Source of the DNA: Bradyrhizobium manausense
GTDB taxonomy: Bacteria > Pseudomonadota > Alphaproteobacteria > Rhizobiales > Xanthobacteraceae
Direction of reading: 5' to 3'
Length of the DNA stretch: 64,000 bases
NCBI RefSeq assembly: GCF_018130615.1
Contig: NZ_JAFCKB010000007.1
Coordinates: 62,001 to 126,000 of the forward strand
Shown: in pieces, positions 10,162-18,707 of the stretch
Numbering within the stretch: position 1 is the first letter of the stretch
Layout of the letters: each line of letters begins with the position of its first letter
Notes under the pieces: model-generated
What the model saw: the letters and a program-made list of their open reading frames with translations, nothing else
Database searches by the model: none
What the model was told of the DNA's origin: nothing
Program-made: the position numbers and the translations under genes

Positions 10162-10806
10162 ATGATCCGGGCGACGCAGGTTAAGGGACAGCACCGCTTC
10201 ACCGAAACGCCGGCCGATACGGTCGTGCTCGATTTCGACGATCGGCACCGCCGCCGCATGGCGATGACGGGAACGCGGGGGCTGAACTTCTTGCTCGACC
10301 TGGAGAACGCCGTCGCGCTCCGGGGCGGCGATGCGCTGGTACTGGAGGACGGAAGGCTGGTCGAAGTGGTTGCGGCGCCCGAGCCGCTGCTCGAGATCCG
10401 CGGCCGCGACCCGCACCACCTCATCCGCGTCGCCTGGCACCTCGGCAATCGCCATTTGCCGACACAACTCATGGCCAAAGCCCTGCGTATCCGCCGGGAT
10501 CACGTCATCGAAGCCATGGTGAAGGGGCTCGGTGCGAAGGTGATCGAGATCGAGGCGCCGTTCGATCCCGAAGGCGGCGCTTACGCCGAGGCCGGCCACG
10601 CGCATGGACACGATGACCATGCGCATCACGATCATGCACATCATGATCACGGTCACCACGATCATGGCCATCATCACCATGATCATCACGGCCACGACCA
10701 TCATCATGCCGCGCATGACCATGGGCACGATCATCATCACCACGATGAGCATTGCGACCATCCCGACCATCACCACGGCCACAAGCATGCTCACGACCAC
10801 AAATGA
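10162..10806 (+). CDS. ureE: Urease accessory protein UreE with long His-rich tail
   Basis: This 214-residue protein is the nickel metallochaperone of urease. Residues 1 to about 70 form the N-terminal UreE domain; the metal-binding domain follows with the conserved RDHVIEAM region. Residues 145-214 are a tail of 70 residues of which 39 are His, with Asp and one Cys, far longer than in many UreE proteins and able to store several nickel ions. The repeated CAT/CAC codons make the DNA look like a tandem repeat and open false frames on both strands. The last 20 bases overlap the ureF start. Confidence 0.96.
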   Translation: MIRATQVKGQHRFTETPADTVVLDFDDRHRRRMAMTGTRGLNFLLDLENAVALRGGDALVLEDGRLVEVVAAPEPLLEIRGRDPHHLIRVAWHLGNRHLPTQLMAKALRIRRDHVIEAMVKGLGAKVIEIEAPFDPEGGAYAEAGHAHGHDDHAHHDHAHHDHGHHDHGHHHHDHHGHDHHHAAHDHGHDHHHHDEHCDHPDHHHGHKHAHDHK

Positions 10807-11515
10807 GCCCGTCGGTGCCGGCGACCTCGCCGAGCGCGAGGCGGCGGCGCTGTACCGGCTGATGACGTGGCTGTCGCCGGCGTTTCCCGTCGGCGGCTTC
10901 TCTTATTCCAGCGGTATCGAGTGGGCGGTCGAAGCCGGAGACATCACGGACATTGCCACGCTCGCCGACTGGCTCGATGCCATGCTTGGTGACGGTTCGG
11001 GCTTTTGCGACGCGACGTTTCTGGTCCACGCCTATCGTGCCGCCGATGCCGGCGAAGGCACGTCCTTGAACGACATCGCCGAGCTCGCTGCCGCCTTCGT
11101 GCCGTCGCGCGAGCGGCAACTGGAGACGACCTCGCAGGGCCGCGCCTTCATCGACATCACCCGCGCCGCGTGGGATGCGGACGGTCTGGATGCGACGGTC
11201 GCGGCGTGCCGCACGCCAATGGTCTATCCCGTCGCCGTCGGCGTCGTCGCCGCCTTGCACGGCGTGCCGCTGGCGCCAACGCTGCACGCCTTCCTGCACG
11301 CGCTGGTCTCGAACTGGATCTCGGCGGCAAGCCGGCTCATTCCGCTCGGGCAGACCGACAGCCAGCGTGTGCTGGTGTCGCTGGAAGCCGCCGTCGCCGC
11401 GACGGCCAACCGGGCGCTGAGCGCGACGCTGGACGATCTCGGCGGCGCGACCTTCCGCGCCGATCTCGCCAGCCTGCGGCACGAGGCGCAATATACTCGG
11501 CTGTTCAGGTCATGA
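10787..11515 (+). CDS. ureF: Urease accessory protein UreF
   Basis: From ATG 10787 the product is 242 residues. UreF bridges UreD and UreG in the complex that loads nickel. Family stretches are [20 protein letters not shown] (about residues 20-39), [11 protein letters not shown] and a C-terminal [20 protein letters not shown]. The frame is open for another 61 codons upstream, but that part only reads the His repeat of ureE out of frame. The start lies inside the final codons of ureE, so translation is coupled. Confidence 0.93.
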   Translation: MLTTTNEPVGAGDLAEREAAALYRLMTWLSPAFPVGGFSYSSGIEWAVEAGDITDIATLADWLDAMLGDGSGFCDATFLVHAYRAADAGEGTSLNDIAELAAAFVPSRERQLETTSQGRAFIDITRAAWDADGLDATVAACRTPMVYPVAVGVVAALHGVPLAPTLHAFLHALVSNWISAASRLIPLGQTDSQRVLVSLEAAVAATANRALSATLDDLGGATFRADLASLRHEAQYTRLFRS

Positions 11516-11537
11516 GAGGCGTGAAATCTAACCGCTC

Positions 11538-11659
11538 GTCGTCCCGGCGAAGGCCGAAACCCATAACCACAAATGTGTGTGGTTATGGCAGGACGCAGCC
11601 ACAGCCTGTCCCATCAATTGAGTTCGGTGGCTATGGGTCCCGGCCTTCGCCGGGACGAC
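11538..11659. repeat. Dispersed palindromic repeat (type B) between ureF and ureG
   Basis: The element has about 20-bp inverted ends (GTCGTCCCGGCGAAGGCC and its complement) around a 80-bp centre that holds a further small palindrome. It fills almost the whole ureF-ureG gap and stops 13 bases before the ureG ATG. Other members lie at 23037-23152 and 41790-41951. Confidence 0.85.
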
Positions 11660-11672
11660 ATTAGGAGAGAGT

Positions 11673-12296
11673 ATGTCGAAATCTCACGGCCCCTTGCGTG
11701 TCGGCGTCGGCGGCCCCGTTGGATCGGGCAAGACCGCGCTGATGGATCTGCTCTGCAAGACCATGCGCGAGCGCTACGATATCGCCGCGATCACCAATGA
11801 CATCTATACGAAATGGGATGCGGAATTCCTTGTGCGTTCGGGTTCGCTGACGCCGGACCGCATCGCCGGCGTCGAGACCGGCGGTTGCCCGCACACCGCG
11901 ATCCGCGAGGATGCCTCGATGAATCTCGCCGCAGTGGCTGACATGCGCGCGAAATTCCCCGGCCTCGACCTGGTGCTGATCGAATCCGGCGGTGACAATC
12001 TCGCTGCCACTTTTTCCCCGGAACTCGCCGACCTCACCATCTATGTCATCGACGTTGCCGCCGGCGACAAGATTCCATCCAAGGGCGGCCCCGGTATCAC
12101 CCGTTCCGACCTCCTGGTCATCAACAAGATCGACCTCGCGCCCCATGTCGGGGCGTCCCTCGAGAAGATGAACACCGACGCCAAACGCATGCGCGGCGAG
12201 CGCCCCTTCGTCATGACCAATCTGAAGAAGAGCGAGGGGCTCGACCGCATCGTCGGCTTCATTGAAACCAAAGGTGGACTGAAGCGAGCGGGTTGA
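11673..12296 (+). CDS. ureG: Urease accessory GTPase UreG
   Basis: This 207-residue SIMIBI GTPase supplies the energy for nickel delivery to urease. The P-loop is GGPVGSGKT (residues 13-21), the metal-binding Cys-Pro-His occurs in [17 protein letters not shown], and the base-recognition motif is VINKID. AGGAGAG lies about seven bases before the ATG. It closes the urease operon; a GC-rich hairpin follows after five bases. Confidence 0.97.
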   Translation: MSKSHGPLRVGVGGPVGSGKTALMDLLCKTMRERYDIAAITNDIYTKWDAEFLVRSGSLTPDRIAGVETGGCPHTAIREDASMNLAAVADMRAKFPGLDLVLIESGGDNLAATFSPELADLTIYVIDVAAGDKIPSKGGPGITRSDLLVINKIDLAPHVGASLEKMNTDAKRMRGERPFVMTNLKKSEGLDRIVGFIETKGGLKRAG

Positions 12297-12301
12297 GACG
12301 G

Positions 12302-12318
12302 GCGGCCCGACGGGCCGC
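12302..12318 (+). terminator. GC hairpin after ureG
   Basis: A perfect 7-bp stem (GCGGCCC/GGGCCGC) with a 3-base loop follows the last urease gene. No T-run is present, so it may be a processing or weak stop signal only. Confidence 0.35.
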
Positions 12319-12578
12319 GGCGACATGGCACAGGCATTTTCCGCCGTTAAGGTCTGAGGCAAAGCGGGCCGGACGGAACAAATTTCGGACATGGCGATTG
12401 TCTACCTCCGGTGCCCGGGGCAAAGCCGCGATTGGCCAGACGATCGGCCGGGCGGATTAAGCTTTTTGGGCGACCCAAGTTGCGTACAGATGCCTCCTCC
12501 GTCATTATCTCTGCCACTGGGCTCCACCCCTGTTTCGGTACATGGCCGTTCGAGCGGCGTTGATATGCTCCGTGTTTA

Positions 12579-14270
12579 TTGCCGACCTCCTGCGTTCGCC
12601 TGAGTAGTCGCGTGGTCCGGCTGGGTTTCATCATCGGCTTCATCGCTCTGCTCGGAGCCTTGCTCTCAGGGCTGGCGGCTTATCGCGTCCACGACCAGGA
12701 GCTGGCGCTGGACCGGATTGCGCTGGCGCGCGCGATCGACGTTCATGCGAGCCTGGTCCAGGACAGGTCGACCGAGCGTGAGCTGCTGGCGCGTGTCGCC
12801 TCAGGCCTGTTCCGCGCGCCGTCGGTGCTGAAGCCCAACATGCTGGAGCCACTGCGGTCGGCGATCTACGCCTTCAAGACAGATTTCGTGGTGGCTGGCT
12901 GGGTCGCCCGGCTGCAACCGCGCGAGCTCGGCGCGGCGCAGACCGCGATTGCGGCCGCCGGCTTTCCCAAGCCGCAGATCCGCGACTACAACGACAAGCC
13001 GATCGACCCGGCGAGCCTGACCCAGCCGATCGACGTGCTGATGGACCTCGAGCCGCGCAGCGACGAGACCAAGACGTTGCCGGGCCGCAGCTATGATGAC
13101 GACCCGGTTCGCAGCGCGATGCTGACGCGGGCGAGGGTCGAGAAGCGGTCGGTCGCCTCCGACCCCATACCGCTCTTGCGCGGCAGCGGGCCGATCGGCG
13201 TCATCGTCGCGGCTCCCGTCATTCCCGAGGGTGCGACCGAGCCGGTCGGCTTCGTCACCTTTTCGTACGAGTTGGCCTCGCTGATGTTGACCAATGACGA
13301 TCTGTCGTTGTTCTCTGTCGCGCTCAAGGATCCGCGCAAGGAAGGCAGCGAGCTCGTCGCCAACGACCAGGGTGTCGTCTCCACCCGCATGACGACGCCG
13401 GACGGGCCTGCACCGTCAGCGACGCGCACCGTGAGCTTTGGTGGCCGTGACTGGCAGCTCGGCTATTACGCCAAGACCAATTCGGCGCGGCGTGCCGAGC
13501 AGACCGCGATCATCGTTGCGGCGATCGGCTTCGCCATCACGGCGATGGTGTGCGGCCTGTTCGGCTACGTCGCCTACAACAATCTGAGACTCAGCCGCGA
13601 GATCCAGGTCCGGATCGGCTTCGAGCGGCGGCTGACGGCTGTCATCGACGAGCTCAACCACCGCGTCAAGAACATCCTCGCGGTGATCCAGTCGATCGTC
13701 ACGCGCACGCTGCGCCACGGCTCGGACATCGATGTGGCGCGTGAGCTCTTGATCGGCCGCATCCACGCCATGTCCAACGTGGTGTCCCTGCTCAGCGAGA
13801 GCCAGTGGCAGGGCGTCAAGCTGAAAGGCCTGTTCGAGGCGCGCGCCATTCCGCATGCCGATCGCATCGCCGTCAGCGGTCCGGACATCGCAGTCAGCGC
13901 GCGTGCCGCCCAAAGCCTGTCGCTGCTGTTCTTCGAGCTGGCCTCGCATTCGGACGAAGGCCTGTCGCTGGTCGGCAAGCATCCGCACATCACCGCGAAC
14001 TGGACGGTGACGGGCGAGGAGCCGGAGACGGTGTTTCATTTCCGCTGGGAGGAGTTCAACACCAGCGAGGCGACGCGCCGGCCGGATTCGGATTTCGGCT
14101 TGATCCTGCTCGATCGCGTCGCGCCCGAGGCGCTCGGCGGCACCGCCAAGCGCTACTTCACCGATGTTTCCTACGTTTATGAGCTGATAGCGCCGATGGA
14201 AACGGTCGTTGACATGACCGAACGCGACCGCACGGACAAGATTTCTGCGCCGGTCAGGCCGGCGAAGTAA
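12579..14270 (+). CDS. Membrane sensor histidine kinase, CHASE-like sensor with HWE-type kinase core
   Basis: The protein has a first membrane helix (LGFIIGFIALLGALLSGLAA), an extracytoplasmic sensor of about 260 residues that resembles CHASE, a second helix (IIVAAIGFAITAMVCGLFGY) and a kinase core. The phospho-acceptor motif DELNHRVKNILAVIQSI places His361 (counted from TTG 12579) in an HWE/HisKA_2 dimerisation domain. The ATP-binding half is altered: where HWE kinases read ELATNAxKYGAL this protein reads ELASHSDEGLSL, so the N-box Asn is missing, although a WEE segment and an FG...LGG region remain. It may be a weak or non-kinase histidine protein. The start is uncertain: TTG 12579 or GTG 12612, 11 codons later. 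The 280 bases before it show no other gene. Confidence 0.75.
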   Translation: MPTSCVRLSSRVVRLGFIIGFIALLGALLSGLAAYRVHDQELALDRIALARAIDVHASLVQDRSTERELLARVASGLFRAPSVLKPNMLEPLRSAIYAFKTDFVVAGWVARLQPRELGAAQTAIAAAGFPKPQIRDYNDKPIDPASLTQPIDVLMDLEPRSDETKTLPGRSYDDDPVRSAMLTRARVEKRSVASDPIPLLRGSGPIGVIVAAPVIPEGATEPVGFVTFSYELASLMLTNDDLSLFSVALKDPRKEGSELVANDQGVVSTRMTTPDGPAPSATRTVSFGGRDWQLGYYAKTNSARRAEQTAIIVAAIGFAITAMVCGLFGYVAYNNLRLSREIQVRIGFERRLTAVIDELNHRVKNILAVIQSIVTRTLRHGSDIDVARELLIGRIHAMSNVVSLLSESQWQGVKLKGLFEARAIPHADRIAVSGPDIAVSARAAQSLSLLFFELASHSDEGLSLVGKHPHITANWTVTGEEPETVFHFRWEEFNTSEATRRPDSDFGLILLDRVAPEALGGTAKRYFTDVSYVYELIAPMETVVDMTERDRTDKISAPVRPAK

Positions 14271-14333
14271 ATCGCACCGGATGCTGATTTGGCGGCTTTC
14301 CTAACGCGGATCGCCACGTCCTGCTTAAATGCC

Positions 14334-14942
14334 TCAGCTCTTCGGCCTCAACACCAGGTCGACCAGGTTGCGCGCATAGGTCGGCGTGATCGGCGCGATG
14401 CCGAAGACGTAGCGATAGAACAGGCTGCCATAGATCGCGTCGTAGAGATCCTCCGCCGGCCCGCCGGCCTGGATGCTGCCGTCGCGCTGGCCGGTCGCGA
14501 TCATCTCTACCAGCGCGTCGCGCCGGAACTGGAGATAGCGCGTATAGAACAGCTCGGCTGAGCCGGTCTTGGAAATGCATTCGGAGATGACGGCAAGCTG
14601 CACCTTGCCGAACTCGCTTTGCAAGGCTTCGGCATAGGCGGCGGCATGGCGGCGCGCGCGCGTCGCGGGCGTGCCCGCGCTCACCGGGGGCAGCGGCAGC
14701 ATTTGGGCTGCGTGATGGAGAAAGGCGTCGATCAGCAGCGCCTCCCGCGACGGCCACCATTTGTAGATCGTCATCTTGGAGACGTTGGAGTGGCGCGCGA
14801 CCGCATCGATCGTCGTCGCGGCAAGGCCGGTCGTGGCCATCAGCGCATAGGCGCTCTCGAGGATGGCGTTGGTGGTCTCGATCGAGCGCGGCCGGCCGCG
14901 CCGGGGTGCACCCTCGGCTGCATCAGACGTGCCTTTCGCCAT
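14334..14942 (-). CDS. TetR/AcrR family transcriptional regulator
   Basis: This 202-residue repressor-type protein starts at ATG 14942. Residues about 16-62 carry the TetR helix-turn-helix: RRGRPRSIETTNAILESAY, then TTIDAVARHSNVSKMTIYKW. The C-terminal ligand domain ends with a typical TetR_C stretch (LYDAIYGSLFYRYVFG). The frame stays open far upstream, but that part is antisense to the OpgC gene and should not be included. It converges with the sensor kinase gene. No adjacent efflux gene is seen, so the target is unknown. Confidence 0.88.
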   Translation of the reverse strand: MAKGTSDAAEGAPRRGRPRSIETTNAILESAYALMATTGLAATTIDAVARHSNVSKMTIYKWWPSREALLIDAFLHHAAQMLPLPPVSAGTPATRARRHAAAYAEALQSEFGKVQLAVISECISKTGSAELFYTRYLQFRRDALVEMIATGQRDGSIQAGGPAEDLYDAIYGSLFYRYVFGIAPITPTYARNLVDLVLRPKS

Positions 14943-15067
14943 GATCAAGCCGGTCTCCTTAGCGACGAGCCGCGGGTCGCTGCGGCCGTTCCGTCTCGCA
15001 TAGCGCAGGAGCGGCGCCCGGCCTAGCGGAATCGCGCGGCTTGGCGAGCGCGTTTTCGAGCCGGGCT

Positions 15068-16210
15068 CTAAGCCCGCTGCCGCAAGGCCGCCGGCTCGTC
15101 CTGCCGCTTCGACCAGGAGATATAATAGGCCACCGCGGTCATCGCCGCGAAACCGGCAAGGCTCACCCCGATCTGCATCACGACCAGATTGGCGCCGGTG
15201 ATCAGGATGAGATGGCCGGCGAAGGACAGGAATACGCCGACGCAGAACACGGCGAGCCATTCCTCGCCGCATTTGATCACCATCTGGAGCGGCTTCAGTT
15301 GCAGCCCCGGATGGCCGGCCGGAATGTAATGGGTTGCGATAAAGGCAAGCGCAAGGAAATGGAGCACGCGATAGGGCGCGAGGTTTTCCTTGTCGGTCGG
15401 TGTGATGCCGTTGAGCACGATGTCCGGCAGATAGGCGGACAATGCGGGTGAATGGCGCATCAAGGTGATGGCCATCGCCGACACCAGATAGGCACCCGCG
15501 AGCGCGCGGAGCCAGGACAGGTTGCGCAAGCCGCGGCCTGAGGCGCCGGTGACGGCGAACCAGCCGCCCAGCACCATCAGCATCTGCCAGCAGAACGGAT
15601 TGAACGTCCATTCCCGGTCAGGATAAGCGTGAAAATTCCAACCGAACCAGCGCGCCGCGAGATACAGCGCGACCGATGCGGCCAGCGTCAGGTTCGGGTG
15701 TCGCAGCAGACCCCACAAGGCGAACGGAAAGAACGCCATTAGCGGAATCATCAGCTGTAGAAGGTCGAGGTTGAGCGGCTCTTCCTGGAGCACCAATCCC
15801 TGGACCAGGATGCGCAGCGGGTGCTCGAGAATTCCCGAGATATTGTATTCCTCAATGATTTCCGGCGCCATCGATTGTGAGGCGACATAGGCGATGGTGT
15901 CGATGTAGAGCACGAACAGCACGACATAGGCGGCATAGAGCCGCCACACGCGGCGGAAGATGCGGGTCGCGGCGACGATATAGCCGCGCTCCAGCGTCAT
16001 CCTGCCGTGGATGATGGCGACGCCATAGCCCACCACGAACACGAACAGGTCGGCCGCGCCGCTGAAACCGAAATTGCGTAGCGTCAGCAGATTGACGACA
16101 TTGTTCGGGATGTGGTCGACGAAGACCGACCAATTGGCAATGCCGAGCGTCAAATAGAGCCTGGCGTCGTGCTGGAATGCGGCAAGGTTCGCCTTGACGG
16201 ACGGTTTCAT
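15068..16210 (-). CDS. opgC: OpgC-family membrane acyltransferase
   Basis: This 380-residue integral membrane protein has about ten hydrophobic helices. The N-terminal stretches YLTLGIANWSVFVDHIPNN, NFGFSGAADLFVFVVGY and RRVWRLYAAY are typical of the OpgC family (related to acyltransferase_3), which adds succinyl groups to periplasmic glucans in Rhodobacter. In this type of organism the glucan and the substituent could differ, so the substrate is inferred. The gene stands alone; a TetR gene lies downstream on the same strand after a 125-base gap. Confidence 0.85.
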   Translation of the reverse strand: MKPSVKANLAAFQHDARLYLTLGIANWSVFVDHIPNNVVNLLTLRNFGFSGAADLFVFVVGYGVAIIHGRMTLERGYIVAATRIFRRVWRLYAAYVVLFVLYIDTIAYVASQSMAPEIIEEYNISGILEHPLRILVQGLVLQEEPLNLDLLQLMIPLMAFFPFALWGLLRHPNLTLAASVALYLAARWFGWNFHAYPDREWTFNPFCWQMLMVLGGWFAVTGASGRGLRNLSWLRALAGAYLVSAMAITLMRHSPALSAYLPDIVLNGITPTDKENLAPYRVLHFLALAFIATHYIPAGHPGLQLKPLQMVIKCGEEWLAVFCVGVFLSFAGHLILITGANLVVMQIGVSLAGFAAMTAVAYYISWSKRQDEPAALRQRA

Positions 16211-16398
16211 CGCGGAAAATGACTTCTGGAATCAGGGGCGATGCTTTTAGCGGCAACCGCCTGCCTATCCGAGTAGCGTTTGCGTGAGCGGAGTGGATTG
16301 ACCGCGCCTGATGAATTATTGCGCAGAGGCGGGCCGTTGAACTCCAACCGGCCCGCTCGTCCAGCCTGCGGCGCAACTTTCTTAATGTGGCATTGCCC

Positions 16399-16851
16399 TC
16401 ACTCGGCCGGTTCAGCCGAAGGCTCGTCCGTCGTGCCGACGCGGCTTGCCATGATTCCCAGCGCGACGCCGCCGATCGCAAGGATCGGCAGCAGCCGCTT
16501 GACCCCGATAGCGCGCACGATCTGCAAGCCTGTTGCGATCAGCATGGGGTCAGCAAGCATGCTGGGAGCCGCCTTCGCGGCGCGCTCGGCGGCGATGCGC
16601 GCGCGCGTCCGAATTTCCCGCTTGTAACCCCAATAGCTCCCTGCGGCGGCGAGCGTCAGCAAGAAGAAGATGCCGGCGCCCGCGAGGCAGGCCGGCACGG
16701 GGCCGTATTTCTCCAGCACCGAGATGAAGGCCGCCGCACAGAGGAAGCAGGTGGTGATGAACAGCGCGAACGCTGCGCCCGCCGCCAGCGAGGTCAGCCG
16801 CACGGTCGTGCCAGTCGATGTGCTGATGCCGTCGATGATGCGCTGAAACAC
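16399..16851 (-). CDS. YqjE-like / holin-superfamily small membrane protein
   Basis: From GTG 16851 the product is 150 residues. The choice rests on GAGGAG (complement of 16859-16864) seven bases upstream; an ATG at 16881 would add ten residues with no ribosome site. Two adjacent membrane helices (about residues 24-45 and 54-75) are followed by a charged segment rich in Arg/Ala and a short third hydrophobic stretch near the end. This resembles YqjE-type members of the Phage_holin_3 group. It follows the DUF883 gene on the same strand, as yqjE follows yqjD in E. coli. The role is unknown; no phage genes are near. Confidence 0.7.
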   Translation of the reverse strand: MFQRIIDGISTSTGTTVRLTSLAAGAAFALFITTCFLCAAAFISVLEKYGPVPACLAGAGIFFLLTLAAAGSYWGYKREIRTRARIAAERAAKAAPSMLADPMLIATGLQIVRAIGVKRLLPILAIGGVALGIMASRVGTTDEPSAEPAE

Positions 16852-16940
16852 GGTCTTGCTCCTCGGATCCCCACAAGCCAATTCGTCACCAGCCGGTCAC
16901 GGCGGCGTAGCCGTCGTGGCCTCAAAATCCTTTGCGCGCT

Positions 16941-17312
16941 CTAGCGGCGCCAGGCAAAACCGATCAGGAAGCCGATGCCGAGCGCAACACCGACGGTCGC
17001 GAGCGGCCGCTGCGTGATTGCGTCTTCCAACGTCTCCTCGAGCGAGCCGTAGGCATCCTGTGCCGCGTCCATCATTGCGCTACCGCGCTCCGAGAAGTCG
17101 TCGAGCGTCGAATCCATGTTGTCGCGCGCCTGTTTGTAGCCACGCCGGGCCTGCTTGCCCGTGGCGTTGGCAAACGTATTGAGCGCATCGGTGATCTGGT
17201 CGGTGAGGGCGGCGATATCGCTTTTCACGGCTGTTACATCCTTCTCGAGGCGTTCTGCGGTGGCTTTGTCGATCCAGTCTCTCATCCCGGTTTCGTCACT
17301 GGTTATGGACAT
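16941..17312 (-). CDS. DUF883 (ElaB/YqjD-like) membrane-anchored protein
   Basis: This 123-residue protein has a long amphipathic helical part (VKSDIAALTDQITDALNTF to ALEDAITQ) followed by the classical C-terminal anchor PLATVGVALGIGFLIGFAWRR. E. coli relatives YqjD and ElaB are stationary-phase inner-membrane proteins that bind ribosomes. A close match to the EcfG promoter lies 38 bases upstream, so it is probably part of the general stress response. The YqjE-like gene follows 89 bases downstream. Confidence 0.85.
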   Translation of the reverse strand: MSITSDETGMRDWIDKATAERLEKDVTAVKSDIAALTDQITDALNTFANATGKQARRGYKQARDNMDSTLDDFSERGSAMMDAAQDAYGSLEETLEDAITQRPLATVGVALGIGFLIGFAWRR

Positions 17313-17349
17313 CGGGGGGCTCCAAAACTGTCGGCGGAGATAGCCGGAA

Positions 17350-17374
17350 AACGCCTCGTCTTCCGGTAAGTTCC
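17350..17374 (-). promoter_or_regulatory. EcfG-type promoter before the DUF883 gene
   Basis: On the minus strand the site reads GGAAC-N16-CGTT, the consensus of the alphaproteobacterial general-stress sigma factor EcfG. Its -10 end lies 38 bases before the DUF883 start codon, in the short gap after the AI-2E-family gene. Confidence 0.7.
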
Positions 17375-17388
17375 GTTCGCGGCAGCCG

Positions 17389-18501
17389 TCACTCCTGCGG
17401 CAGCTGCGGCGAATTCTCCGGCAAGAGATGCTCCTTCAGGATCAATCCGACGATCAGCAGCGGAGACGACAGGAATGCGCCCATCGGCCCCCATAGCCAG
17501 GTCCAGAAGGCCAGCGCGACGAACACGGCGAGCGCATTCAGCGCCAGCCTGCGGCCGATGATGGTCGGCGTGACGAAATGTCCTTCCAGGAAAGTGATGC
17601 CGCCGAAGGCGATCGCCGCGGCGAGGCCACCGCCGATCGTCGGGAAGGCCAGAATACCGACGACGGCCAATATGAGGAACATCGCGACCGGCCCGATGAT
17701 CGGAATGAAGTTGAGCGTTGCCGCGAGGGCGCCGAGGCCGGCCGGATTGGGCATGCCCGTAATCGCGCAAACGACACCGGCGGCAATGCCCACGCCGATA
17801 TTGATGACGGTCACCGTCAGCAGATAGTTACCGAGATGGACTTCGATCTCGTTCAGGATCCGCAGCGTGCGCAGCCGGGCGTCGCGCTCACCGAACGTCA
17901 TGATCAGCGCGCGCCGCAGGTCGCGCCAGCTCGCGATGAACAGGATCAGGGTGGCGAAGAACAGCAGGAATTCGGTAAAGGTCGGCGACAGGAATTCGAG
18001 CGTCGGCTGCACCCATTCGATCTTGGGGAGCTGGAGGCTCGGCAGCGCTTCGGAGCCGCCCACCATGATTTGAAGCTCCTGCCACAGCGCGAGAGGTCGG
18101 TCGAAGACGTGCATCTTGCCCTTGAGCTGGCCGGCGAGGTCCGGCAGGCGTGAGCTCCAATCCATCACCGGTGAGGCGATGAGTGCGACGATGAAAGCGA
18201 CGATCGCGCTCACGGCGGCCACGATCAGCACGGCGCCGACAGCTCGCGGCACCCTTCGCTTTTCCAGGAAGGTTGCGGCCGGTGACAGCATGGTACCGGC
18301 GACGACAGCCATCACCACCGGCAGGAAGAACGCTTTAGCGACGTAGAGCACGGCGACGACGGCGATCACGAGCAGGCCGGCCAGCGCAAAGGCAACGAAT
18401 TCGGTGCGCCGGATTATCGGCGGCAATTCGCTGTGGCTGTCGGGAAGCGGGGTACCCTCGTCGGGCCCGGAAATCAGTCGTTCACTGGGAAGGACGCGCA
18501 C
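17389..18501 (-). CDS. AI-2E family transporter
   Basis: From GTG 18501 this is a 370-residue membrane protein of the PF01594 family, with seven to eight helices, including FVAFALAGLLVIAVVAVLYV near the N-terminus, an extended extracytoplasmic loop (residues about 130-190) and GNYLLTVTVINIGVGIAAGV. The family includes TqsA (autoinducer-2 export) and Na+/H+ antiporters; the substrate here is unknown. The GTG has GGGAGAG about six bases before it. Longer starts at ATG 18537 or 18576 are less likely because an EcfG-type promoter occupies 18550-18574. Confidence 0.82.
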   Translation of the reverse strand: MRVLPSERLISGPDEGTPLPDSHSELPPIIRRTEFVAFALAGLLVIAVVAVLYVAKAFFLPVVMAVVAGTMLSPAATFLEKRRVPRAVGAVLIVAAVSAIVAFIVALIASPVMDWSSRLPDLAGQLKGKMHVFDRPLALWQELQIMVGGSEALPSLQLPKIEWVQPTLEFLSPTFTEFLLFFATLILFIASWRDLRRALIMTFGERDARLRTLRILNEIEVHLGNYLLTVTVINIGVGIAAGVVCAITGMPNPAGLGALAATLNFIPIIGPVAMFLILAVVGILAFPTIGGGLAAAIAFGGITFLEGHFVTPTIIGRRLALNALAVFVALAFWTWLWGPMGAFLSSPLLIVGLILKEHLLPENSPQLPQE

Positions 18502-18549
18502 AATCTCTCTCCCGCACGGAAGCCTCCGCGCGCCCATGAATGTCGGGAA

Positions 18550-18574
18550 AACGCGCGAGAACGGTCGGGGTTCC
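18550..18574 (-). promoter_or_regulatory. EcfG-type promoter before the AI-2E-family gene
   Basis: The minus strand reads GGAAC-N16-CGTT. The -10 end is 49 bases from the GTG start at 18501. It stands back to back with the promoter at 18634-18659 for the L,D-transpeptidase. Confidence 0.7.
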
Positions 18575-18633
18575 ATCGCGGCTTCGTGAAGTTGGGGTCG
18601 CTTGACTGTGACTCGGCTGGCGCACACGGCGTC

Positions 18634-18659
18634 GGAACTTGAGTCGGCACTCCCGCGTT
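18634..18659 (+). promoter_or_regulatory. EcfG-type promoter before the L,D-transpeptidase gene
   Basis: The plus strand reads GGAAC-N17-CGTT, within the allowed 16-17 spacing of the EcfG consensus. The -10 end lies 48 bases before the ATG at 18708. Confidence 0.6.
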
Positions 18660-18707
18660 GACGGGACAGCAGCATCACCCAGATGCACACATCCAACGGG
18701 GCAGCAC

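Noticed and set aside
10600-10803. CRISPR-like or tandem repeat
   Set aside because: The repeated CAT/CAC units are in frame and encode the His-rich tail of UreE. Units are too short and have no spacers.
12377-12400. Further EcfG-type promoter before the sensor kinase
   Set aside because: GGAAC is present but the spaced -10 reads ATT rather than GTT, and the start codon is about 180 bases away.
14943-15611. N-terminal extension of the TetR gene to a 425-aa protein
   Set aside because: The extra part is the OpgC gene read in another frame on the same strand; the TetR helix-turn-helix starts normally after ATG 14942.
16399-16851. Prophage holin
   Set aside because: Holin-like helices only; no lysin, capsid or integrase genes nearby, and the DUF883 neighbour fits a yqjDE-like pair.
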